Positions 13,974 through 19,957 of a stretch of DNA of 20,084 nt are shown here, piece by piece. The notes under the pieces are model-generated. The model worked only from the letters and a program-made list of their open reading frames with translations, had not been told where the DNA came from and did no database searches. Within the stretch, counting starts at the first letter, position 1. Each line of letters opens with the position of its first letter. The stretch comes from a virus. The translations under genes and the position numbers were made by a program. Where the stretch lies: positions 1-20,084 of IMG/VR virus record IMGVR_UViG_3300036846_000691, one strand, 5' to 3'.

Positions 13974-14177
13974 GTGAAGGTCGGTGATCGTGTGATGACG
14001 CCGCTCGGGTTCACCGGCACGATCACCGGCTTCTTCGAGACCACCTACCACGGTGCCCACATCAGGTTCGACCGGCCGCAGATCGCGAACCCCGACCACT
14101 ACTGCCCCGAAACCGGCCCCTACCCGCTCAGCCTGCTGACCCCGATCCCCGAGGAGAACACCGATGACAAGCCCTGA
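13974..14177 (+). CDS. Small SH3-like protein of unknown function
   Basis: A GTG at 13974 gives 67 residues, 50 bases from the divergent HNH-like gene start. The sequence MKVGDRVMTPLGFTGTITGF followed by AHIRFDRPQ is a typical small beta-barrel pattern (KOW/SH3-like, often seen in short phage and bacterial proteins of unknown role). Its 3' end overlaps the RecT-like gene by 14 bases, so the two are probably co-translated. It could be an accessory of the recombination or replication gene set, but no function is proven for this type. Confidence 0.68.
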   Translation: MKVGDRVMTPLGFTGTITGFFETTYHGAHIRFDRPQIANPDHYCPETGPYPLSLLTPIPEENTDDKP

Positions 14178-14865
14178 AACCCCACCGCCGGACAACCTTC
14201 CTGTCCTCTACGCCGCCGACCTGGAACGGTTTAGAACGGTCGGCTGGTGGCTGTCGCTGGCCGAATCCGGCGAAAAGAGCGCGCGCGCGCAGGGCGCCGC
14301 CGCCGCGCTGCGGCTCTATTACGCCGACTCGCTCGAGCTCCCACCATTGGCCGCCGCCGAGCTCTCGGTCATCAACGGCCGCCTATTCGTCGGCGCGAAA
14401 CTGCTGCGGGCGTTAGCGGCGCAACGCGGCTACCGCGTCACCAAAATCGAATCGACCGCGGAAACATGCACTGCCGCGCTCGTCGAAGTCGAGACAGGCG
14501 AGGAGGTCGGCCGCTCCACGTTCACGATCGACGACGCCAAGAGGGCCGGGCTGATCAAAGACCGCTCCGCCTGGAACAGCCACCCGGCCCGGATGCTGTG
14601 GGCGCGCGCATCGAAGTACGTTCTCGACGACTACGCACCAGCGATCACCCTTGGGATCTACACCGATGACGAGCGCGCCGAGATCCTCGAGCAGCCGGCG
14701 CCGCTGCCCAACGACGAGACCTGGGCTGACTTCACCCCTGAGGTCGTATCGACCTTGGACGTCGAGTACGACGACGAGCAGGAGACGTTGAAGGAGCTGC
14801 TCGAGATGGAAGGCGACGAGGAGGCTGCGACGCCGGGGGAACCAGAACCGAAACCGGCGAAGTGA
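14164..14865 (+). CDS. RecT-like single-strand annealing protein
   Basis: The 233-residue protein has a core (about 58-165) that fits phage RecT-family proteins of actinobacteria: LSVINGRLFVGAKLLRALA followed by RGYRVTKIESTAETC, then FTIDDAKRAGLIKDRSAWN and PARMLWARASKYVLDDYAP with LGIYTDDE. The C-terminus (190-233) is strongly acidic, a common tail for DNA-binding proteins that contact single-strand binding protein or control self-association. It should bind single-stranded DNA and anneal complementary strands in recombination-dependent replication. No RecE- or Cas4-like exonuclease is visible beside it. The ATG overlaps the gene before it and the stop overlaps a 27-residue frame after it. 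Confidence 0.75.
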   Translation: MTSPETPPPDNLPVLYAADLERFRTVGWWLSLAESGEKSARAQGAAAALRLYYADSLELPPLAAAELSVINGRLFVGAKLLRALAAQRGYRVTKIESTAETCTAALVEVETGEEVGRSTFTIDDAKRAGLIKDRSAWNSHPARMLWARASKYVLDDYAPAITLGIYTDDERAEILEQPAPLPNDETWADFTPEVVSTLDVEYDDEQETLKELLEMEGDEEAATPGEPEPKPAK

Positions 14866-14945
14866 ACCCCGACCAGATCGCGCTCCCTTTGCCGCCCGAG
14901 CTCCGGCGGCGGCTCCGCTACGGCGACTTCCCCGAGGACTACTGA
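14862..14945 (+). CDS. 27-residue coupled microprotein
   Basis: A GTG at 14862 overlaps the RecT-like stop as GTGA and runs to TGA 14943-14945, filling almost exactly the gap to the next gene. The peptide is MNPDQIALPLPPELRRRLR followed by a short acidic end. Exact filling of the space and the overlap suggest it is translated, either as a real microprotein or as a coupling device that delivers ribosomes to the organizer gene four bases on. Confidence 0.45.
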   Translation: MNPDQIALPLPPELRRRLRYGDFPEDY

Positions 14946-14949
14946 CCGC

Positions 14950-15402
14950 GTGGACGGCCGGGGGGAACAGTGGATCGTCGTCCCGAACTGGGACAAGTTC
15001 CAGCACTACAAAGACCGCAACCCAGTCTGGCTCAAGCTCTACACCGAGCTGATCGAGAAGGACGAATGGAACCGCCTCGAGGCGCTCGAACAAGCTCTTG
15101 TCGTGAACGTGTGGATGCTCTACGGGCTCACACAAGGGCAGGTCACGGTCACGACGGCGGCACGACGCGTTCCTTACAGGATCTACACGCGAACATGGGA
15201 TTCGCTAGTACGACACGGTTTCATCCAACTCGCTGCTAGCAAACCGCTAGCACTTCGCTATCCCAGATTAGAAGTAAGAGAAGAAAAGAATTACGCGCGC
15301 ACGCGCGAGACAAAAAAGCAGCCCCAGCCGACGGCCGCGGAGCCGCGCTCGAACGCGGCCGCCTACAAACCGTTCGACGACGGCACCGACTGGCCCGCGT
15401 GA
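14950..15402 (+). CDS. Replisome organizer-like protein (winged helix)
   Basis: The 150-residue product starts at GTG 14950. Its N-terminal 95 residues (WIVVPNWDKFQHYKDRNPVW, LYTELIEKDEW, VVNVWMLYGLTQGQVT) match the usual pattern of phage replisome-organizer N-terminal domains, winged-helix proteins that bind the origin. The C-terminal part (100-150) is a charged, flexible linker with a conserved-looking short end. The helicase-loader-binding half known from some organizers is missing or replaced by that tail. It is the only replication initiation candidate in the genome. The DNA coding for the linker has iteron-like repeats and an AT-rich run, described separately. Confidence 0.7.
   Translation: MDGRGEQWIVVPNWDKFQHYKDRNPVWLKLYTELIEKDEWNRLEALEQALVVNVWMLYGLTQGQVTVTTAARRVPYRIYTRTWDSLVRHGFIQLAASKPLALRYPRLEVREEKNYARTRETKKQPQPTAAEPRSNAAAYKPFDDGTDWPA
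15201..15293. other. Possible replication origin inside the organizer gene
   Basis: CGCTAG-type repeats recur: TTCGCTAGTA (15201-15210), CTGCTAGC (15233-15240), CCGCTAGC (15244-15251) and TTCGCTA (15254-15260). They are followed by a 29-base run, 15265-15293, made almost only of A, G and T in an otherwise very GC-rich genome. Iterons next to an AT-rich opening region inside the initiator gene is the lambda O arrangement. Function is inference. Confidence 0.45.
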
Positions 15403-15548
15403 GCGACAAAAGCGAAGCGTGGGCGTGGGCCCGGATCCAGGAGCTCGAGCAGCTCGTGCAGCAGCTGCGGTGGGATCTGAACACGCAGCGTCACCGCGCC
15501 GAACTCTGGAAACACCGCTGTCTGCGTAACACCGGGCTGCGTAAATGA
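15399..15548 (+). CDS. 49-residue coiled-coil microprotein
   Basis: A GTG at 15399 overlaps the organizer stop as GTGA and ends at TGA 15546-15548, which overlaps the next ATG. The product has a helical, heptad-patterned core (WARIQELEQLVQQLRWDLN) and a basic end with a lone cysteine. Overlap at both ends and a protein-like amphipathic pattern make it a likely real gene. It may be a small dimerising accessory to replication; no family is known to me. Confidence 0.6.
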   Translation: MSDKSEAWAWARIQELEQLVQQLRWDLNTQRHRAELWKHRCLRNTGLRK

Positions 15549-15733
15549 CCGACGATGTCATCCCCGGCAAGGTCCCGAAGCATTGTTGCGCCTGCGGCCA
15601 ACGCGTCTACAGCTCGAAGCACAGCTTCCAGCACCACTGGGAGAACGGCGAAGAGTACGTCTGGCACGTCAACTGCCTGCCGCCGTGGAAACGCGAAGGC
15701 TGGCCTAATGATCGTCAGGCTAAAACGGCTTGA
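15545..15733 (+). CDS. Small zinc-knuckle protein
   Basis: The ATG at 15545 overlaps the previous stop (ATGA). The 62-residue protein has a C14-x-x-C17 knuckle (HCCACGQ) and a second possible ligand pair H41/C44 in WHVNCLPPW, with aromatic residues between, so it probably binds one zinc ion. Small proteins of this type are common in actinobacterial phage early regions and may bind DNA or partner proteins. It is the last rightward gene before the convergent two-TM gene, whose end overlaps its own by 14 bases. Confidence 0.65.
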   Translation: MTDDVIPGKVPKHCCACGQRVYSSKHSFQHHWENGEEYVWHVNCLPPWKREGWPNDRQAKTA

Positions 15734-15935
15734 GCGGCCCGGGCTCGGGCCGCGCCGGCAGCAACGCCACGCAGAGAACACCGAGCCAGCCGAGGAACAA
15801 GCCCCATGCGAATCCGGCCCGGTGCTTCGGCCTCCCGATCTGGTGGGCAACGTAGATCGCCAGCGCCCAGAAGAAGCCGATAACGAGGAGCAATCCCACA
15901 ACGTTCCTTTCGTCGAAGTTCCCAAGCCGCAGCAT
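15720..15935 (-). CDS. Two-TM membrane protein on the opposite strand
   Basis: This leftward gene starts at ATG 15935 and encodes 71 residues. Two membrane helices are plain: residues 11-31 (VVGLLLVIGFFWALAIYVA) and 41-60 (GFAWGLFLGWLGVLCVALLP), joined by a short basic loop (RPKHRA), which predicts both ends outside. A very similar pattern is seen in small actinobacterial membrane proteins of unknown role. Its orientation, away from the late operon, and an own upstream region with palindromes suggest independent, perhaps lysogenic, expression. Superinfection exclusion is a reasonable guess; a holin on this strand is less likely. Confidence 0.68.
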   Translation of the reverse strand: MLRLGNFDERNVVGLLLVIGFFWALAIYVAHQIGRPKHRAGFAWGLFLGWLGVLCVALLPARPEPGPLKPF

Positions 15936-15983
15936 GCGGCAAGGTTCACCAGCAACCCTAGCCGCGGCCCGACACGATCCGCC

Positions 15984-15999
15984 CTACCCGAACGGGTAG
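15984..15999. promoter_or_regulatory. 16-nt palindrome, operator candidate
   Basis: CTACCCGAACGGGTAG has perfect 7-bp arms around AA. It lies 49 bases upstream of the leftward two-TM gene and about 110 bases before the rightward microproteins. Its AA centre and sharp arms resemble those of the palindrome at 10600-10623, though the arm sequence differs. A repressor site is plausible. Confidence 0.5.
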
Positions 16000-16012
16000 T
16001 ACCGTTGAAGGC

Positions 16013-16049
16013 GGGCCGTGTCCGCTCGTCGAAGTGTCGGACACGGCCC
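16013..16049. terminator. 12-bp perfect hairpin
   Basis: GGGCCGTGTCCG (16013-16024) and CGGACACGGCCC (16038-16049) pair perfectly around a 13-base loop; the sequence then turns AT-rich. It lies between the leftward two-TM gene and the rightward promoter candidate at 16052. It could stop read-through from either side or be an operator overlapping the promoter region. Confidence 0.45.
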
Positions 16050-16051
16050 TA

Positions 16052-16079
16052 TTCACACGCATGACTATTTGTGCATAAT
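16052..16079 (+). promoter_or_regulatory. Promoter candidate of the packaging and head operon
   Basis: TTCACA (16052-16057) and CATAAT (16074-16079) are separated by 16 bases, in the most AT-rich intergenic stretch here. Two TGCATAA copies begin 11 bases apart (16072 and 16083), one helical turn, which suits an activator or repressor site. From here all genes read rightward through terminase, capsid, tail and lysis to 10322, so this could be the main late promoter. Confidence 0.5.
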
Positions 16080-16107
16080 CGCTGCATAACGCGAGAAGGG
16101 AGCCGCA

Positions 16108-16179
16108 TTGCGTATGCACCGCGAAGATCCCACGCCGCCACAGCCCGACCCGCAGCCCGAGCCCGACGACGACGAGTAG
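16108..16179 (+). CDS. Proline/aspartate-rich microprotein
   Basis: GAAGGGAG (16095-16102) precedes a TTG at 16108 and an ATG at 16114 in the same frame; the product is 23 or 21 residues, with alternating proline and acidic residues (PPQPDPQPEPDDDE). Its TAG is followed directly by the ATG of a membrane microprotein. The only support is the ribosome binding site, the promoter ahead and the exact junction. It could also be a leader peptide. Confidence 0.4.
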   Translation: MRMHREDPTPPQPDPQPEPDDDE

Positions 16180-16263
16180 ATGCCGGCGATCACGATCGAC
16201 ACGATCGCCAGGGTCACGATCGCGGTCGTGCTGATCATCGCGCTGTTCCACGGCTTCGGCTGA
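16180..16263 (+). CDS. 27-residue membrane microprotein
   Basis: An ATG at 16180 follows the preceding stop with no gap. The product is almost all one membrane helix (IARVTIAVVLIIALF) with a short polar start and a HGFG end. It is the last frame before the terminase. Tiny single-helix proteins can modulate holins or host membrane proteins, but no function can be assigned. Its uninterrupted hydrophobic pattern makes chance less likely. Confidence 0.5.
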   Translation: MPAITIDTIARVTIAVVLIIALFHGFG

Positions 16264-16347
16264 AATGGGGGGCCCGTTTTTTGGTGTGGCCCCCGGGATG
16301 ACCCCCGTCCCTCGCCAGATTCTCTCTCTCTCGCGAGAGTCCGGCTG
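16264..16347. other. Leader of the terminase gene, candidate packaging site
   Basis: This 84-base gap contains GGGGGCC (16268-16274) paired with GGCCCCC (16288-16294) around a T-rich loop, further G and C runs, a CT repeat (about 16321-16332) and a 12-nt palindrome CTCTCGCGAGAG (16328-16339). Cos sites of HNH-type phages often lie just upstream of the terminase genes, and this is the only non-coding stretch in that position. A T-rich-loop hairpin could instead be a regulatory RNA element. Confidence 0.4.
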
Positions 16348-18099
16348 ATGCCGGCGCAGGCCCGGCTATCGTCGACGATGCGCGGCTACGGCCGCCGGCA
16401 TCAGGCGATCCGGGAGGAGCTCGAGCCGCTGGTGCTCGCCGGCGGTGTTTCGTGTGCACGTTGCGGCGAGCCGATCACGGACAACAACTGGCATCTCGGC
16501 CACACCGACGACCGGACCGGCTACACCGGGCCGGAGCATGCGCGCTGCAACATCCTGGCGGCCGGCGAGAAGGCGGCGCGGATGCGGTGGTCGCCACCAC
16601 CGCCGCCGGAGCCCGAGCCGGAACGAGAAGGTCTCGCTGCCGATCATCCGTGCTGGCGGGTGTCGTGGCTCGACGGGCTGCTCGAGCCGCCGCCGGACGC
16701 TGTCTGGCCGCGTTATATGACGGCGCCGCACCCGGCCGCGACAGGGTCGCTGGGGCCGGAGTTCATCGAGTGGGCGGAGGCTCGAGAGGAGAGGCCTTTG
16801 CGGTGGTGGCAGCGGCTCGTCGCGACCAGGCTGCTCGAGGTCGACGGGGAAGAGCTCGTCTGGGGGACGATGCTGTTGACGATGGCCAGGCAGCTCGGTA
16901 AGTCGTGGCTGCTCCGCGAGCTGCTTTTGTGGCGGATGCATCAGCGTCAGCGGTTCGGGGAGCCGCAGGACGTGATGCACATCGGCAAGGATCTGCAGGT
17001 CTGCAAGGAGATTCTGCGGCCGGCGTTGTTCTGGGCCGACGAGCGGCCCGGCTACAAGACAGGCCGGGCGGCCGGCGAGATGTACATCGAGCTGCTTGAG
17101 GATCATTCGCGCTGGATGCTGCGCGCGAAAGGGTCGATCAACGGCTACTCGGCGAACGTCGCGGCTGTCGACGAGGCCTGGAAGGTGCCGACCGACACCG
17201 TTACCGAGCTGACACCGATCCTGACGGCGAGAAACCAGCCGCAGCTGTGGCTGATCTCGACGGCGCACCGTGACGCGACCGCGTTAATGCTGGCGCGGCG
17301 GAAGGCGGCGATCGAGCATCTCGAGACCGACACGAGCACGTTGCTCGTCGAATGGTCGACGCCAAAGACGGCGGACATCGGCGACGTCTCGGGCTGGCGG
17401 CTCGCGTCGCCGCACTGGACCAGGCAGCGGGAACGGCTGATCCGGGAGGAGCTCGACGCCGTGCTCGCCGGCACCGCCGAGGTGTACGAGGGCGAGCCTG
17501 ACCCGCAGCAGGGATTCCAGGCGCAGTGGCTGAATCGGTGGCCCGACAGGACGATGTCGCTCGGGGCCGGCGAGCCGCTGCTGCCGCCCGGCCTGTGGGC
17601 GTATCTCGCGGAGCCCGGTCTGCGAGGCAGCGGCCCGCTGCACGTGACGGTCGAGGATGATTTCGGCAAGGGCGCCGCCGTCGCGGCGGCGGCCATGCTC
17701 GACGACGGCCGCCTCGAGGTCGACGGCTGGCTCTGCCCCGACTGGGACAAGGCCATGCTCGAGGTGTTACGCCTGGCTGCGTTACGCGAGATCCGGGAGC
17801 TGCTCGTCGGCGCGTCGCTGCTGGCCAGGGTGCCGCAGGAGATGACACCGGAGCCGCAGCCGGCGGGGAGCGCTGAGACCCGGCTCGGGCTGCCGCTGCT
17901 GCGTGACCTCGCAACGAACGGGATGGTCGCCCACGCCGACGACACCGACGACCTCGACCTGGCCGTCACGCAGGCGCAGGTGAAACAGCTCACGAGCGGG
18001 TTGCAGCTGCAGTCGGGCCACGCGACTCATCTCGTCAAGGCGATGCTCTGGGCCGTCTACGCCGCGCATGCGCCGGAGCCGGTGCCGGTGATCTTCTGA
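16348..18099 (+). CDS. terL: HNH nuclease fused to terminase large subunit
   Basis: One 583-residue open frame joins two proteins usually encoded apart. Residues 11-80 are an HNH domain of the packaging type: RGYGRRHQAIREEL, zinc cysteines C36/C39 (SCARCGEP), H52 in HLGHTDD, and GPEHARCN ending at 68. A proline-rich linker (82-92) leads to a terminase: Walker A-like ARQLGKSW (180-187), Walker B VAAVDEA (271-277, D275/E276), coupling motif LISTA (302-306), and a nuclease domain with acidic residues E436/D437/D438 and a DDTDDLD cluster near 531-537. TerL packages DNA into the prohead through the portal encoded next (overlapping stop-start region). HNH proteins next to terminases are known to be needed for cos cleavage; a covalent fusion is unusual. 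No separate small terminase gene is visible. Confidence 0.92.
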   Translation: MPAQARLSSTMRGYGRRHQAIREELEPLVLAGGVSCARCGEPITDNNWHLGHTDDRTGYTGPEHARCNILAAGEKAARMRWSPPPPPEPEPEREGLAADHPCWRVSWLDGLLEPPPDAVWPRYMTAPHPAATGSLGPEFIEWAEAREERPLRWWQRLVATRLLEVDGEELVWGTMLLTMARQLGKSWLLRELLLWRMHQRQRFGEPQDVMHIGKDLQVCKEILRPALFWADERPGYKTGRAAGEMYIELLEDHSRWMLRAKGSINGYSANVAAVDEAWKVPTDTVTELTPILTARNQPQLWLISTAHRDATALMLARRKAAIEHLETDTSTLLVEWSTPKTADIGDVSGWRLASPHWTRQRERLIREELDAVLAGTAEVYEGEPDPQQGFQAQWLNRWPDRTMSLGAGEPLLPPGLWAYLAEPGLRGSGPLHVTVEDDFGKGAAVAAAAMLDDGRLEVDGWLCPDWDKAMLEVLRLAALREIRELLVGASLLARVPQEMTPEPQPAGSAETRLGLPLLRDLATNGMVAHADDTDDLDLAVTQAQVKQLTSGLQLQSGHATHLVKAMLWAVYAAHAPEPVPVIF

Positions 18100-19343
18100 T
18101 GGCGTTCTGGACGCGAGGCATCAGGCCGCAGGACCCGGAGATCCCGAACACGAACCCGCCCGGTGTGCCGCCGGCGAGCGTCGGCCCGCCGGACGCGGTC
18201 CCGGGTGACCCGTCCGGTGTCGTCATCACCGGCCCCGCCGACCCTGGGGCGGCGCCGCCGCCCCGGATCATCCCGTCGGCCTGGTCCGGGTGGCCGTCGG
18301 ACTGGGCGACGCCGCTGTGGAGCTCGCAGAGCCTGCAGATGCTGACCGACACCGCCTGGATGTGCGTCGACCGGAACGCGTCGGTGCTGTCGGCGATGGC
18401 GCCGTATCTCGTCGACGCCGCACCGACCCTGTCGGCGGACTGGCTCAACAACCCTGACCCGGACGTCTATACGAGCTGGGACGAGTTCTGCAAGTCGGTG
18501 TTCTGGGATTACCAGGCGGCCGGTGAGGTGTTCGTTCTCGCGACCAGCCACTACTCGACCGGCTGGCCGGCGCGTTTCCACGTGGTGGCGCCCTGGTACG
18601 TCGAGATCGACATCCGCAACGGGATCCGCAGCTACGAGATCGGCGGCGACGACGTCACCGAGGACATGCTGCATATCCGCTACCAGTCGACGGTCGGGTA
18701 CGCGCACGGGATCGGCCCGTTGGCGGCCGGCAACATGCGGATGATCGCCGACCAGGTGCTGACCCAGTACGGGACGAAGCTCGCGACGACCGGCGTTCCG
18801 ACCGGCATCCTGACCTATCCCGGCAACATCAACGCTGAGCAGTCCGCACTCCTGCAGGCACAATGGGTGGCCGCCCGCCAGTCGACGATCGGCGAGCCGG
18901 CCGTGCTCGGTGGCGGCCTCACCTGGACGCCGACGCAGCTGAACCCGTCCGAGATGGCGCTGCTCGACCTGCTCCGGTTCAACCAGGCCCGGATCGCGGA
19001 GCTGCTGGGGATCCCGCCGGTGCTGGTCGGTTTGCCGACCGGCGGCGACCCGATGACCTACCGCAACGTCGCGATGCTGTACGACCAGCACTGGCGGTCC
19101 GGTTTGCAGCCGAAAGCCAAGTATGTGATGGCCGCCCTCTCGAACTGGCTGCTGCCCAGGGGGACGACGGTCGAGCTGAACAGCGACGCCTACGTCTCCG
19201 GCGACGTGCTGGAGCGGGCGCAGGCCTACCAGATCCTCGCCGGCATCGTCGACCCGGTCACCGGCCAGCAGGCGTTGACGGTCGGCGAGATCCGGGAGGC
19301 GGAACGATTGGGCAGATCGACACCGGGGGTGTTAGCGGGATGA
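18099..19343 (+). CDS. Portal protein
   Basis: The 414-residue protein starts at the base after, and shared with, the terminase stop (TGATG). Residues 10-65 are a proline-rich low-complexity leader; the rest fits the HK97-type portal family: WMCVDRNASVLSAMAPYLVD near residue 90, WDYQAAGEVFVLATSH near 140, LHIRYQSTVGYAHGIGPL near 190, and the typical LLRFNQARIAELLGIPPVLV near 295 followed by YRNVAMLYDQHW. Twelve copies normally form the ring at one capsid vertex through which DNA enters and leaves. Length is average for the family. The stop overlaps the protease start (ATGA). Confidence 0.93.
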   Translation: MAFWTRGIRPQDPEIPNTNPPGVPPASVGPPDAVPGDPSGVVITGPADPGAAPPPRIIPSAWSGWPSDWATPLWSSQSLQMLTDTAWMCVDRNASVLSAMAPYLVDAAPTLSADWLNNPDPDVYTSWDEFCKSVFWDYQAAGEVFVLATSHYSTGWPARFHVVAPWYVEIDIRNGIRSYEIGGDDVTEDMLHIRYQSTVGYAHGIGPLAAGNMRMIADQVLTQYGTKLATTGVPTGILTYPGNINAEQSALLQAQWVAARQSTIGEPAVLGGGLTWTPTQLNPSEMALLDLLRFNQARIAELLGIPPVLVGLPTGGDPMTYRNVAMLYDQHWRSGLQPKAKYVMAALSNWLLPRGTTVELNSDAYVSGDVLERAQAYQILAGIVDPVTGQQALTVGEIREAERLGRSTPGVLAG

Positions 19344-19951
19344 CCGAGGAGCTCGAGTACCGGGCCGCGACCGTCGCGGACGTCAACTTTCCGAAACGAA
19401 CGATCGAGCTGATCGTGATGCCGTACGAGTCGCCGACGCAGGTCGGCCACCGCGGCCGCATGATCACCGAGGTCGTCAGCCGCGGCGCCTACGACGGTGT
19501 TGAACGGCGCACGAGCCGGATCCGGGTCAACCGCGACCACGACCTCCGCCGCGTCGTCGGCAGGGCGTCAGCGTTGCACCCGTCCCGCCAGGAGGGCCTT
19601 GTGGCGGAGCTCCGGATCGCGAACACACCGCTCGGCGACGAGACGCTCGCGCTCGCCGAAGAAGAGATCCTGGACGCGTCCGCCGGCTTCGCGCTGCTCC
19701 ACGACGAGACCACCGGCAAGATCAAGGACGGCGCCGAGGTGTGGGAGACCCAGACGCGGCGGCGTCTCAACCATTTGTGGCTCGACCATATCGCGATGAC
19801 ACCGGACCCGGCCTACGAGGACGCCCGCGTGTTGTCGGTCCGCAACGCCGAGCACACAGCCGCGGAAGGGACACCGAACCTCGACAGCCTCAAGCTGGCC
19901 GAGCTCGAAGAGTTGTACGCGTCGATCGACAGGCGCTATGGTTTGCGGTAG
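19340..19951 (+). CDS. Prohead protease, S78 / HK97 gp4 type
   Basis: The ATG at 19340 overlaps the portal stop, giving 204 residues; the frame is open further upstream inside the portal gene but that part is not protein-like. Catalytic features of this serine protease family are visible: H67 in VNRDHD, S114 in ASAGFAL, and LDHIAMTPDPAYEDARV near 149-164. It should cleave the delta domain off capsid subunits and then itself during prohead maturation. The C-terminal 30 residues are an acidic helix likely used to bind the scaffold. Across the circle junction the capsid gene follows after a 129-base leader. Confidence 0.92.
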   Translation: MTEELEYRAATVADVNFPKRTIELIVMPYESPTQVGHRGRMITEVVSRGAYDGVERRTSRIRVNRDHDLRRVVGRASALHPSRQEGLVAELRIANTPLGDETLALAEEEILDASAGFALLHDETTGKIKDGAEVWETQTRRRLNHLWLDHIAMTPDPAYEDARVLSVRNAEHTAAEGTPNLDSLKLAELEELYASIDRRYGLR

Positions 19952-19957
19952 CTAGAT

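Noticed and set aside
13252-13977. 241-codon rightward frame starting in the transglycosylase stop
   Set aside because: No protein-like pattern, and the opposite strand encodes a protein with clear zinc knuckles. Kept only as a sign of a replaced gene.
16268-16294. Rho-independent terminator before the terminase
   Set aside because: The T-run lies in the loop, not after the stem, so it does not fit a rightward intrinsic terminator; listed as part of a candidate packaging or regulatory leader.
18863-19339. N-terminal extension of the prohead protease
   Set aside because: The upstream open frame lies within the portal gene and gives arginine-rich noise; the ATG at 19340 overlapping the portal stop is the natural start.
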